Source: Sphingomonas sp. UV9
Lineage (GTDB): Bacteria; Pseudomonadota; Alphaproteobacteria; Sphingomonadales; Sphingomonadaceae
Reading direction: 5' to 3'
Length of the DNA: 64,000 nt
Assembly: GCF_004101245.1 (NCBI RefSeq)
Contig: NZ_SCIN01000002.1
Span: 248,001 to 312,000 of the forward strand
A program made the position numbers and the translations under genes. The notes beneath the pieces are model-generated. The model searched no databases, was not told the DNA's origin, and saw only the letters and a list, made by a program, of their open reading frames with translations. Numbering within the stretch: position 1 is the first letter of the stretch; every line of letters begins with the position of its first letter. This document shows, piece after piece, positions 35,823 to 44,198 of the stretch.

Positions 35823-36245
35823 TCAGCAAGGATCGTGCCGAACCTTTCGAAAGGCGGGAGATTCTTCCATTGCGCGGATTGCCTTCAGCACCGCGTCGGC
35901 ATCGGCGCGCGCGAGCAGCTTCTCGACCGCGGTTTGATCGCGCTTGGCGGCGCGGGTCGCTTCGGCGGCGCGACCGACATGATGTTCGGCCGCCTGCATC
36001 CGTTCGACCGCGGCATCGGCGGATTTCTGTAGGCGCTCGCGGTAATGTGCCGCGGCACCCAGCGACACCGCGACCTGAGTCTCGTGGACCGGTGCGACCG
36101 CCTCGACGAGCAGCGCGATCCTGCCCGACAAGGTCTGCTCGCTGGTGAACTTGTCGTGCGCACGCGCTTCGTCGGCGCGGGTCAGCCCGAGCTGCAGCGT
36201 GCGGACGCGGTGGATGCGGGCGAGAGTCTTGCCGCGCTTTTCCAT
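35823..36245 (-). CDS. fliJ: flagellar export protein FliJ
   Basis: 140 residues predicted to be a long coiled coil (from about KTLARIHRVRTLQLGLTRADEARA to the end), as in FliJ. It lies 1 bp after fliI, its normal neighbour and partner: FliJ inserts in the FliI ATPase ring and escorts chaperones. The last few codons overlap a sigma-54 promoter for fliK. The end of the protein is somewhat longer than usual in basic residues. Confidence 0.87.
   Translation of the reverse strand: MEKRGKTLARIHRVRTLQLGLTRADEARAHDKFTSEQTLSGRIALLVEAVAPVHETQVAVSLGAAAHYRERLQKSADAAVERMQAAEHHVGRAAEATRAAKRDQTAVEKLLARADADAVLKAIRAMEESPAFRKVRHDPC
35826..35840 (-). promoter_or_regulatory. sigma-54 promoter candidate for fliK, inside the end of fliJ
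   Basis: On the minus strand the sequence reads CGGCACG-ATCC-TTGCT, a one-mismatch copy of the TGGCACG-N4-TTGC consensus with GG and GC at the proper 10-bp distance. It is 51 bp upstream of the fliK start. It overlaps the fliJ 3' end. Confidence 0.7.
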
Positions 36246-36246
36246 C

Positions 36247-37572
36247 TCAGCCGCCGAACACGCCGGTCAGTTCGGCCACGGCATCGGCGAGCGAGACGGT
36301 CTCGTCGGCGTCCTGGCGGATATATTCCATGACGGCCGGATGGCACGCGATCGCCGCGTCGATCGCCGGGTCGGCACCGTGGCGGTACGCGCCCATCAGC
36401 ACGAGATCGCGGTTTTCCTCATAGGTGGCGAGGTGGCGGCGGAGCGTCCGCGCGGCCGTTGCGTGCGGGGCGCCGACGATATCGGTCATCACGCGGCTGA
36501 CCGAGGGGCCGATGTCGATCGCCGGGTACACGCCGCGTTCGGCGAGCTGGCGGTTGAGGACGATGTGGCCGTCGAGGATCGAGCGCGCCGAATCGACCAC
36601 CGGGTCATTGCCGTCGTCGCCGTCCGCCAGCACCGTGTAGATTGCGGTGATCGAGCCGCCGGTGTGGACGTCGACGCCGGCGCGCTCGATCAGGTTCGGC
36701 AGCATCGCGATGGCGGACGGCGGGTAGCCGCGCGCGGAGGCGGGTTCTCCAAGTGCCAGGCCGATCTCGCGACCGGCGTGTGCGACGCGGGTTAGCGAAT
36801 CCATGATGAGAAGGACCTTCTTGCCCTCGTCACGGAAGGATTCTGCGATCGCATGTGCCCGGAGCGCGCCGCGGATGCGCAGGACCGGCGAATGGTTGGC
36901 AGGGACGGCGACGACCACCGAACGCTTCCGAGCGGCGCCGGCGACCTTGGTCTCGAGAAAGTCTGCGACCTCGCGCGAACGCTCGCCGATCAGGCCGATG
37001 ACGATCACGTCGGCCTGCGCGGCGCGGACGATCATGCCGAGCAGCACCGACTTGCCGACGCCCGAGCCCGCCATGATGCCAACCCGCTGGCCCTGGCCGA
37101 TCGTGAGCAGCCCGTTGATCGCGCGCACGCCGACATCGAGCGGTTCGCGCACCCGGCCACGATCGAGCGGCGACTGGAGTTTGCCCGCCAGCGGCCAGCG
37201 CCCAGCGCCGCGGATCGGACCGAGCCCATCGATCGGCTTGCCGGCACCGTCGACGACGCGGCCGAGCAGCGCCGCACCGACTTCCGCCTCGCCCGGCGCC
37301 CCGATCGGCTTGACCGGCGCGCGCGGAAGGAGCGCGGCGGCGCCGCCGAGGTTCATCATCAACGTGCGGCCGTTGCGGAAGCCAATGACCTCGGCCTCGA
37401 CGCTCGCTGCGCCCTCACCGACCTGGCAGACCGTACCGACGGGCAAGGTCAGCCCGACCGCTTCCATGAGCAGGCCGTCGAACGAGGCGAGACGGCCGGA
37501 GACCTTTGGCTTGGCGACGAAATCGGCGTTGGAGAGGGTTTCGAGATAATCGGCGGTGAAGCGGTTCAGCAT
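36247..37572 (-). CDS. fliI: flagellum-specific ATPase FliI
   Basis: 441 residues. The Walker A loop is IMAGSGVGKSVLLG, and the RGYPPSAIAMLPNLIERAG segment is the FliI/YscN signature. The F1-beta-like fold drives protein unfolding at the export gate. It overlaps fliH by 7 bp. Length is normal. Confidence 0.97.
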   Translation of the reverse strand: MLNRFTADYLETLSNADFVAKPKVSGRLASFDGLLMEAVGLTLPVGTVCQVGEGAASVEAEVIGFRNGRTLMMNLGGAAALLPRAPVKPIGAPGEAEVGAALLGRVVDGAGKPIDGLGPIRGAGRWPLAGKLQSPLDRGRVREPLDVGVRAINGLLTIGQGQRVGIMAGSGVGKSVLLGMIVRAAQADVIVIGLIGERSREVADFLETKVAGAARKRSVVVAVPANHSPVLRIRGALRAHAIAESFRDEGKKVLLIMDSLTRVAHAGREIGLALGEPASARGYPPSAIAMLPNLIERAGVDVHTGGSITAIYTVLADGDDGNDPVVDSARSILDGHIVLNRQLAERGVYPAIDIGPSVSRVMTDIVGAPHATAARTLRRHLATYEENRDLVLMGAYRHGADPAIDAAIACHPAVMEYIRQDADETVSLADAVAELTGVFGG

Positions 37573-38327
37573 TTGGGCACCGGCACCTGGTCGATCGCGT
37601 GCGCCAACTGGTCGAGCCAGAGTTCGGGGCCGTCCTCGACGATCGTCGAGGCACTTTCGAGCACGAAGCTGCCGCGCGCGATGCCCGGATCGCCTGCCGC
37701 GAAGATCGATTTCGGCAGGCGGCCTTCGAGCAGCGCGACGTCGTCGGGATGGACGCGGAGCAACGCGGATTCGGCGGCGTCGGCGAGCAGTTCGGCGGCG
37801 CTTTCGACCCGGCCGGCGAGCACGTCGGGCGCGATGCCGACTTCGCCGACCAGCTTCGAGACGAGGAACAGCACGGTCTGTCGGAGCTGTCCGGCGATCC
37901 GCTCGCGGTCGACCCGGTCGGCGCCGAGCGCGGTGGCGAGATCGCCGAGCAACGCGGTGTCGCGCTCTGCGGCTTCCCGCGCGGCATTCGCGGCGGCGGC
38001 GAGCCCTTCCTCATAGCCCGCGGCATGCGCGGCGGCGAGCGGATCGATGAACGCCGATTCGCTGACCGGATCGAGCGGATCCCAGCCCGCGGTCGGGTTC
38101 ACGTCCTTGTCGGCAGGGCTGAAATGGCGCGGGGCGTTGGTATCGCCCGAGATGTCGCGCATGGGTTCCGCGGTGAAACCCTGCCCGAAATCATTCGCAG
38201 GCCGAATGGTCGCACGCTCGCGGATATCCGCCGCGGCGAAACCCGTCGGCGGCGCGAACGCACTGGCGAGAACGTTGGCGGTGGTCGTGTGGCGCGATGC
38301 GAAGCCCGCGGTGAACCCGTTAGACAT
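37566..38327 (-). CDS. fliH: flagellar export regulator FliH
   Basis: 253 residues. The N-terminal 100 residues are variable. The segment GYEEGLAAAANAAREAAERD carries the GxxxG-like repeats typical of FliH, and the C-terminal domain (LVSKLVGEVGIAPDVLAGRVESAAELL, VHPDDVALLEGRL) binds FliI. It negatively controls the FliI ATPase. Overlaps with both fliG and fliI support its place in the operon. Confidence 0.9.
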   Translation of the reverse strand: MSNGFTAGFASRHTTTANVLASAFAPPTGFAAADIRERATIRPANDFGQGFTAEPMRDISGDTNAPRHFSPADKDVNPTAGWDPLDPVSESAFIDPLAAAHAAGYEEGLAAAANAAREAAERDTALLGDLATALGADRVDRERIAGQLRQTVLFLVSKLVGEVGIAPDVLAGRVESAAELLADAAESALLRVHPDDVALLEGRLPKSIFAAGDPGIARGSFVLESASTIVEDGPELWLDQLAHAIDQVPVPKC

Positions 38328-39330
38328 AATCGTCCTCGCTTCCGCCCATCTGGATCGTGCCGTCCTTGGCGAGGCCGCGCGCGATCGCGATCATCGCCTT
38401 TTGCGCTTCGAGCACTTCGGCGAGCTTCATCGGCCCGCGTGCCTCCATCTCGTCGCGGATGCCGTCGGCGGCGCGCGCCGACATGCAGCCGAGGAAGCGG
38501 TTGCGGATCGTCTCGTCGACGCCCTTCAACGACTTGGTCAGGATCTCGCTGTCGACGTTGCGGATCAGCGTACCCAGATTCTTGTCGTCGAGGTCGAGGA
38601 GGTTGTCGAAGATGAACATCGCCTCTTCGATCGCCTTGGCGACGTCGCGGTCGATCTTGAACAGCTTGGGCATGACGCGCTGCTCAGTCGCTTTGCGCGC
38701 GCCGGACAGGATCTTGGCGGCTTCGCGCGTACCGCCGAGCGTGACGCCCGCACCGGCCGAGCTGGTGCTGGTCCGGTTGGCGAGCACGGTCTTCAACGTC
38801 TCGACCGCCTCGGGCGTGATCGGCCCGAGCCGGGCGATGCGGTGGAGGATGTCTGGCTGGATGGCGTCGGGCAGCAGTTCGAGGACCTGGCCACCGATCG
38901 ATGCGTCGAGATTGGCGATCAGCACCGCGGCGATCTGCGGATGCTCCTTCTCGATCATCGCGGCGATCTCGGGCGCGTCGAGCCAGTCGAGCAGTTCGAG
39001 TTCGCACACCGCCTCGGCCGGGGTGATCCGCGCGAGCACGCTTTCCGCCTTCTCGCGGCCGAGCGCGCGGTTCATCACCGCCTCGATCTTCGGACGCGGA
39101 TCGAAACCGATCGCGGTCCGCTCGCGGGCGCGGCCGACGAAATCGTCGAGCACGTCCTCGACCTCCTGCTCGGAAACGTCGGCGACCTTGAACATCGCCG
39201 CGCCGAGCTGGCGGACTTCCTCGGGTTCGAGCTTCTGGAGGATGGCGGCGGCCTCCTCCTCGCCGACCAGCATCATCAGGACCGCGGCGCGTTCGACGCC
39301 GGTATAGGTGCGCAGGACGGCGTCGGTCAC
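38320..39330 (-). CDS. fliG: flagellar motor switch protein FliG
   Basis: 336 residues. GVERAAVLMMLVGEEEAAAIL at the start and the EHPQ motif (IEKEHPQIAAVLIANLD) in the middle domain are conserved. The torque helix includes IFDNLLDLDDKNLGTLIRNVD with the charged residues that contact the stator. Its start overlaps the fliF stop. Confidence 0.97.
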   Translation of the reverse strand: MTDAVLRTYTGVERAAVLMMLVGEEEAAAILQKLEPEEVRQLGAAMFKVADVSEQEVEDVLDDFVGRARERTAIGFDPRPKIEAVMNRALGREKAESVLARITPAEAVCELELLDWLDAPEIAAMIEKEHPQIAAVLIANLDASIGGQVLELLPDAIQPDILHRIARLGPITPEAVETLKTVLANRTSTSSAGAGVTLGGTREAAKILSGARKATEQRVMPKLFKIDRDVAKAIEEAMFIFDNLLDLDDKNLGTLIRNVDSEILTKSLKGVDETIRNRFLGCMSARAADGIRDEMEARGPMKLAEVLEAQKAMIAIARGLAKDGTIQMGGSEDDYV

Positions 39331-41009
39331 TTCGCGTCCGCCTTGATCATGTCACGCACGGCCAGAGCTGCGCGCGTCGGGTTGTCGCGGGTGAAGCCGC
39401 GCACCGCGCCGATCCGGTCGTCATAGCCGCGCGTGTTCTCGAGCTGGTCGAGGCTCACCGGGGCAGCGACTTCCATGCCGTCGGGATTGGTCCCGCCGAT
39501 CGGCTGGCCCAGCGCAGGCCGCGAGGTCGCTTCGTCGCGCTTCTTCATCAGCGCCTTGGCGATCGGGCGGACGCCGAGCAGCAGCACCAGCAGCGCGATC
39601 ACGATCGCGGTGCCGTTGCGTGCGAGTACCGGCAGCCAGGCATTGTCGTACCAGGCAGGGCCAGCGGCGGCATCGCTGACGCCAGCGAACTTGCGGCTGA
39701 TGACGGTGACGTTGTCGTTGCGCGCCGGGTCGAAGCCGACCGCGCTCTTCACGAGATCGCTGATCTGGTTGATCTCCATCGCGGTGCGACGGCCCTTTTC
39801 GGGATCGCGCAGGAGAACGGCGACCGAGAGGCGCTTGACCCCACCCGGCGTGGCGCGCGTCACCGACACTTCGCGGCCGAGGTCGTAGGCACGCTGATAC
39901 TGGTCCGACTGCTTCATCGCGTCGGGCGCGGCGCCACCGGCGACAGGCTGTGCCGGGCTGCCCGATGCACCATTGGCGGCCTGCGGCGTCGACAGCGTGC
40001 TGGCGGCGGGCGGGGTGTTGCTCAGCGCACCGGGGATGCCACCTGGAGCACTGCCGGCCCCGTCCTTCTGGTTGCCGGTCCAGTTGCCCGCCTCGGCGCG
40101 CAGCACGCCCTGTTTTTCATAGCTCTCGCGGGTCGCCTGGCTTTCGTCGAGATTGACGTCGGCCTGCACCTCGGCGGTGAAATTACCGGCGCCGACCAGC
40201 GGCGTGAGCAGCGCGATCAGCTGGGTACGATATTTGTCCTCGATCCGACGCTGGATATCGATCCGCGCGTCGCTCGCTGCGCCGGCACCGTCATTGCCGC
40301 CGGCCTTGGTGAGCAAAGCGCCCATCTGGTCGACGATCGTCACGGCTTCGGGCTTCATCCCCGGCACCGACGAGGCGACGAGATTGATGATCGAGCTGAC
40401 CTGTGCATCGCTCAGCGATCGACCGCCCTGCAACTTCAGGATCACCGAAGCCGATGGCGCCGCGTTGTCGCGGACGAACACCGACGCTTCGGGCATCGCG
40501 AGATGCACGCGCGCTTCGGCGACCGCGTCGATCTCCTCGATCGACTTCGCCATTTCGGATTCGCGCGCCTGACGCAAGCGTTCGCCTTCGACCGCCCGCG
40601 AAACGCCCATCGGCAGCTGGTCCAGGATCGCATAGCCACCGGGCGCTGCCTTCGGCAGGCCCTGGCCCGCGAGCAGCATCTTCGCGCGGCTGTAGTCGTC
40701 CTCGCCGACGGTCAGCGCGCCGGTGCCCTCGTCGATATGGCTCTTGATGTTCGCCGTCGTCAGCGCGGACGTGACCGCGGCCTTGTCCGAATCGGGCAGG
40801 CCGCTGAACAGCGTCTTCTGCGTCGGCGTCGACAGGCTCATCCACGCAAGCGCGGCGGCGGCGATAAGACCGACCATCAGCGCCATCGGCAGCGATCGGC
40901 GTACCGCCGGCTGCGCCATGACGCTCTTGATCTGTTGAAGGGGGTTGGCGAACCGTTCGGCGCCCGATGAACCGGGGCCGGGCGAAGCGGGGATGAGTGC
41001 GGTGCTCAT
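39327..41009 (-). CDS. fliF: flagellar M-ring protein FliF
   Basis: 560 residues. An N-terminal membrane helix (MALMVGLIAAAALAWMSLST) precedes the ring-building motifs, including TLFSGLPDSDKAAVTSAL and the SVILKLQGGRSLSDAQVSSIINLVASSVPGM block. A second helix near residue 460 leads to the cytoplasmic FliG-binding tail, which ends GFTRDNPTRAALAVRDMI. It forms the MS-ring. Confidence 0.97.
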   Translation of the reverse strand: MSTALIPASPGPGSSGAERFANPLQQIKSVMAQPAVRRSLPMALMVGLIAAAALAWMSLSTPTQKTLFSGLPDSDKAAVTSALTTANIKSHIDEGTGALTVGEDDYSRAKMLLAGQGLPKAAPGGYAILDQLPMGVSRAVEGERLRQARESEMAKSIEEIDAVAEARVHLAMPEASVFVRDNAAPSASVILKLQGGRSLSDAQVSSIINLVASSVPGMKPEAVTIVDQMGALLTKAGGNDGAGAASDARIDIQRRIEDKYRTQLIALLTPLVGAGNFTAEVQADVNLDESQATRESYEKQGVLRAEAGNWTGNQKDGAGSAPGGIPGALSNTPPAASTLSTPQAANGASGSPAQPVAGGAAPDAMKQSDQYQRAYDLGREVSVTRATPGGVKRLSVAVLLRDPEKGRRTAMEINQISDLVKSAVGFDPARNDNVTVISRKFAGVSDAAAGPAWYDNAWLPVLARNGTAIVIALLVLLLGVRPIAKALMKKRDEATSRPALGQPIGGTNPDGMEVAAPVSLDQLENTRGYDDRIGAVRGFTRDNPTRAALAVRDMIKADAK

Positions 41010-41010
41010 G

Positions 41011-41373
41011 TCAGACCGGCATGCTCATGATATCCTTGTAGGCGGACAGCAGCTTGTTGCGGACCTGCAACGTCGCCTCGAACCCGACCGACGCCTGCTG
41101 GCGGGCAAGCATCACCTTGGCGATGTCGACCGTCTCGCCGCGCTCATAGCTTTCGCTGAGCTTGGCGGCCTGGGTCTGGCCGTCGTTGACGCTCTTCAGC
41201 GCGGTTTCCATCGTGTCGGCAAAGCTGGTCGGCTTGGCCGTCTCGGTCGGTGTAACATTCCCCGTAGCGCCAGCGCGCGAGAGCGCCTGATTGCGTTCGA
41301 GGATCTGCGAGCGCAGCGCCATGACGCGGTCGACGCTCATCGCGCCGCCGCCGATTCCACTGACGCCGCTCAT
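41011..41373 (-). CDS. fliE: flagellar hook-basal body protein FliE
   Basis: 120 residues. The C-terminal half, SFADTMETALKSVNDGQTQAAKLSESYERGETVDIAKVMLARQQASVGFEATLQVRNKLLSAYKDIMSMPV by segments, is standard FliE and links the MS-ring to the rod. The ATG overlaps the stop of the sigma-54 activator gene, suggesting that fliE follows it in one message. Confidence 0.94.
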   Translation of the reverse strand: MSGVSGIGGGAMSVDRVMALRSQILERNQALSRAGATGNVTPTETAKPTSFADTMETALKSVNDGQTQAAKLSESYERGETVDIAKVMLARQQASVGFEATLQVRNKLLSAYKDIMSMPV

Positions 41374-42698
41374 GCCGAGGCCGCCCAGTTATGGACGCTG
41401 CCCCAGTTCTGAGCATTGCCGATGTCGTCACCCTGCTCGCGTGCCTTGGCAAGGCGATAGCGAAGCGTGCGTTCGGAGATGCCGAGGCGTTTCGCGGTCT
41501 CGATCCGGCTGCCGTTGCAAGCCTTGAGCGTCTCGCGGATCGCGGCGAACTCGCTCATCTGGACGATGTTGCCCAAGGTCTCGGGGGGCGTTTCCGGCCC
41601 GGACGGCGCTGCAGCCGCGATCTGCGTGACGGGTGCGCTACGCTGGAACGTCATCGACACGGGGCGATCGAACACGACGTGGCTCGCCTCGATCGTGTCG
41701 CCGCCGCAGAACAGCAGCGCGCGCTGGATCACGTTCTCCAGCTCGCGGACGTTGCCCGGCCAGCCGTGCAGCATGAGCTGTTCGATCGCAGCGTGGCTCG
41801 GCCACGGTATGACGTTGCGGTTGCCGGCATGCCGCAGGATCAGCGTCGCGGCGAGCGCGGGAATGTCCTGCGGGCGTTCGGCGAGCGACTTGGTCGCGAG
41901 CGGGAACACGGCGAGGCGGTAATAGAGATCGGCGCGGAACCGGCCGGCGGCGACTTCGGCGTGAAGATCGCGGTTGGCACACGCGATCACGCGGACGTCG
42001 ATCGACTGCGGCACCGAGGCGCCGAGCGGCACGACCTCGCGCTCCTGCAAGACGCGGAGCAGTTTCGCCTGCAACTGGAGCGGCATCTCGGCGATTTCGT
42101 CGAGCAAGATCGTGCCGCCGTTTGCTGCGCGGAAGAACCCGTCGCCGCCCGACGACGCGCCGGTGAACGCACCCTTCTGGTGACCGAACAGCAGCGCTTC
42201 GAGCATCGATTCGGGGAGGGCCGCGCAATTGATCGCGATGAACGGCTTGTCCTTGCGGGCAGAGCCGTTGTGGATGGCGCGCGCGAGGACTTCCTTGCCG
42301 GTGCCGGTCGGTCCGTTGATCAGCACGGTGATGTCGGCGGCGGCGACGCGCTCCGCGAGCGCGAGCAGCGCGAGCGATTCCGGGTCGGCGGCGGTCGGCA
42401 TCTCCGGGCCACCGATCAGCGCGCGGGCGAAGCCGTTGCCGACCGCGGTATCCTCTGCGGCGAAGCTGATCCGCGCCGGCGCACCGTCACGCGACGGGGT
42501 CACTTCGCGACCTTCGCAGCCGATCACGACGGTGCGGGCGGGGGCGGTGATGCCCTCGCCGTCCGCGACCAGGAACAGGTCGTTCGCACCCGGTTGTGCG
42601 GTCTCGAACGAGCCTACGCCGAACCCCTGCGCACGAAGCGACGAGACGAGCGCATATTTCCGCGAAGTGACTGCGGCTGACGGAAAAATCGAACGCAT
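41370..42698 (-). CDS. sigma-54-dependent flagellar activator (FleQ/FlbD type)
   Basis: 442 residues. The N-terminal 105 residues look like a degenerate or missing receiver domain without an obvious phosphorylation Asp. The AAA+ domain has Walker A GPTGTGKE (129-136), the sigma-54 contact loop GAFTGA (176-181) and Walker B GGTILLDE (194-201). A Fis-type helix-turn-helix (SRIETAKRLGISERTLRYRL) ends the protein. Upstream of the fli operon and with three sigma-54 promoters in the cluster, it is the likely class II activator. Confidence 0.93.
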   Translation of the reverse strand: MRSIFPSAAVTSRKYALVSSLRAQGFGVGSFETAQPGANDLFLVADGEGITAPARTVVIGCEGREVTPSRDGAPARISFAAEDTAVGNGFARALIGGPEMPTAADPESLALLALAERVAAADITVLINGPTGTGKEVLARAIHNGSARKDKPFIAINCAALPESMLEALLFGHQKGAFTGASSGGDGFFRAANGGTILLDEIAEMPLQLQAKLLRVLQEREVVPLGASVPQSIDVRVIACANRDLHAEVAAGRFRADLYYRLAVFPLATKSLAERPQDIPALAATLILRHAGNRNVIPWPSHAAIEQLMLHGWPGNVRELENVIQRALLFCGGDTIEASHVVFDRPVSMTFQRSAPVTQIAAAAPSGPETPPETLGNIVQMSEFAAIRETLKACNGSRIETAKRLGISERTLRYRLAKAREQGDDIGNAQNWGSVHNWAASA

Positions 42699-42844
42699 GG
42701 TGTTCCCCCTGGACGATTCGAGAAGTGCACCCAGGTTGGTAAACTTGTGGTTAAACGCTGCCGTTCGCCGGCAAATTTTGTCCGGGCGCGTCCGCGCGGA
42801 CACACGCGGTGCGCTTGCCCGTGCACGACCGCGCGTACGCCCCT

Positions 42845-42900
42845 GTGCGAGCCAGCGTGCGAGCCAGCGTGCGAGCCAGCGTGCGAGCCAGCGTGCGAGC
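42845..42900. repeat. 12-bp tandem repeat upstream of flagellin
   Basis: The unit GTGCGAGCCAGC occurs four times exactly and a fifth time for 8 bp. It lies in the 326-bp divergent space between the sigma-54 activator and fliC, about 80-30 bp upstream of the candidate fliC promoter. It may be a bound array or a slippage-prone tract. The rest of this space (42699-42844) shows no gene. Confidence 0.9.
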
Positions 42901-42927
42901 CCGGGCCCGAGGGGCAATTTTTTCTCT

Positions 42928-42953
42928 TAAGTCGTCGGGAAGGCGGCCGTTAC
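42928..42953 (+). promoter_or_regulatory. sigma-28 promoter candidate for fliC
   Basis: TAAGTCGT and GCCGTTAC are separated by 10 bp, against the consensus TAAAGTTT-N11-GCCGATAA. The spacing is one base short. It lies 72 bp upstream of the flagellin start. FliA is encoded in the same cluster, and flagellin is its usual target. Confidence 0.5.
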
Positions 42954-43024
42954 TCATCTCGACGGCACGGGGTTTTCGCCATGGGGGCGGCGCGGATCGT
43001 CGGAACATATACGGAGATTTCGCA

Positions 43025-43909
43025 ATGACTGTCATCGGTACCAACATCTCGGCGCTGCGCGCGCAGAACGCATCGACCTCGGCCTCGAACATGCTCGCCA
43101 CCTCGATGGAGCGCCTGTCGACCGGCAAGAGCATCAACTCGGCCAAGGACAACGCTGCCGGCCTCGCCATCTCCGCATCGATGACGTCGCAGATCAAGGG
43201 CATGAACCAGGGCATCCGCAACGCCAACGACGGCATCTCGATGGCGCAGACCGCCGAGGGCGCGCTCGACGAGGTCACCAACAACCTGCAGCGCATGCGT
43301 GAACTCGAAGTTCAGAAGGGCAACGGCACCTATTCGGCCAGTGACCAGCTCAACATCAAGGCAGAGCAGGACGCGCTCGCCAAGCAGATCACGAACGTCC
43401 TGACGAACACCAAGTTCAATGGCGTGGAACTGTTCAAGGGCAGCGCAGGCACGAACGGCGTCGTGACGATCCAGGCCGGGGCGAACAAGAGCGACGCGAT
43501 CGATCTTGATCTCGGTGGCGACCTGTCTGCGGTCAGCACCGAAACGGCTGGCGTGCCCGCAGGCGGCCTTGGCAGCATCGTTCTGAGCGACAAGGCAGCC
43601 GACGCCAGCGCAACCGGCTACACTGCGGTCAGCGCAAACGGCATCCTTGGCGATTACGACAACGCGATCTCGCTGGTCTCGAACCGTCGTGCCTCGCTCG
43701 GCGCGTCGCAGAACCAGCTCCAGTCGGCGGTCAACAACCTGACCTCGAACTCGACCAACCTGTCGGACGCCAAGAGCCGTATCGAAGACACCGATTTCTC
43801 GGCCGAGACTACCGCACTCGCCAAGGCCCAGATACTGAGCCAGGCATCGACTGCGATGCTGAGCCAGGCCAACCAGAGCCAGCAGAGCGTCCTCAAGCTG
43901 CTCCAGTAA
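43025..43909 (+). CDS. fliC: flagellin
   Basis: 294 residues, short because the variable D2/D3 part is nearly absent. The conserved D0/D1 N-terminus ([18 protein letters not shown]) and C-terminus ([30 protein letters not shown] by segments) are intact. QRMRELEVQ lies at residues 89-97. The start at 43025 follows AGATTTCGCA; the longer frame upstream includes the tandem repeat and is not coding. It builds the filament and is exported via FliS. Confidence 0.98.
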   Translation: MTVIGTNISALRAQNASTSASNMLATSMERLSTGKSINSAKDNAAGLAISASMTSQIKGMNQGIRNANDGISMAQTAEGALDEVTNNLQRMRELEVQKGNGTYSASDQLNIKAEQDALAKQITNVLTNTKFNGVELFKGSAGTNGVVTIQAGANKSDAIDLDLGGDLSAVSTETAGVPAGGLGSIVLSDKAADASATGYTAVSANGILGDYDNAISLVSNRRASLGASQNQLQSAVNNLTSNSTNLSDAKSRIEDTDFSAETTALAKAQILSQASTAMLSQANQSQQSVLKLLQ

Positions 43910-43992
43910 TCCGGACCGGCACCGGCACCGCCCCCCCCCAAAGGGTGTCGGTGCCGATCGGATCCGCCTTGCTTCGACGAAGCTGGGGGCGG

Positions 43993-44026
43993 AGAAAACC
44001 TCGGTGGCGAAAGCTACCGGGGTTTT
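43993..44026 (+). terminator. hairpin terminator after fliC
   Basis: GAAAACCTCGGT and ACCGGGGTTTTC pair over 11 of 12 positions with a 10-base loop, and the descending arm ends in TTTTC. A weaker hairpin CGGCACCG/CGGTGCCG lies just before it at 43923-43955. The remaining bases to 44198 show no gene. Confidence 0.65.
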
Positions 44027-44198
44027 CGCGTGTCTGGCCGGCTGCTCTGTACTTTCTGCCAATATGGTTCGGGTCCGATCATATCGAGGCGACGAGCATA
44101 TGAATATCCACTTCGCGACCCCGGTAGGGGACGGAGTACTTCCCGCCGCATCTTCAGTTACATCGCTCTAGTGCATGAAAACGGGTCGCCAGGAGCGG

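Noticed and set aside
42844..42908. The 12-bp tandem repeat considered as a CRISPR array.
   Set aside because: The units are directly adjacent with no spacers and are too short; no cas genes are present.
42950..42980. CGGCACGGGGTTTTCGCC upstream of fliC considered as a sigma-54 promoter.
   Set aside because: The GG and GC elements are 12 rather than 10 bp apart and the first T is missing; the sigma-28 reading nearby is more likely.
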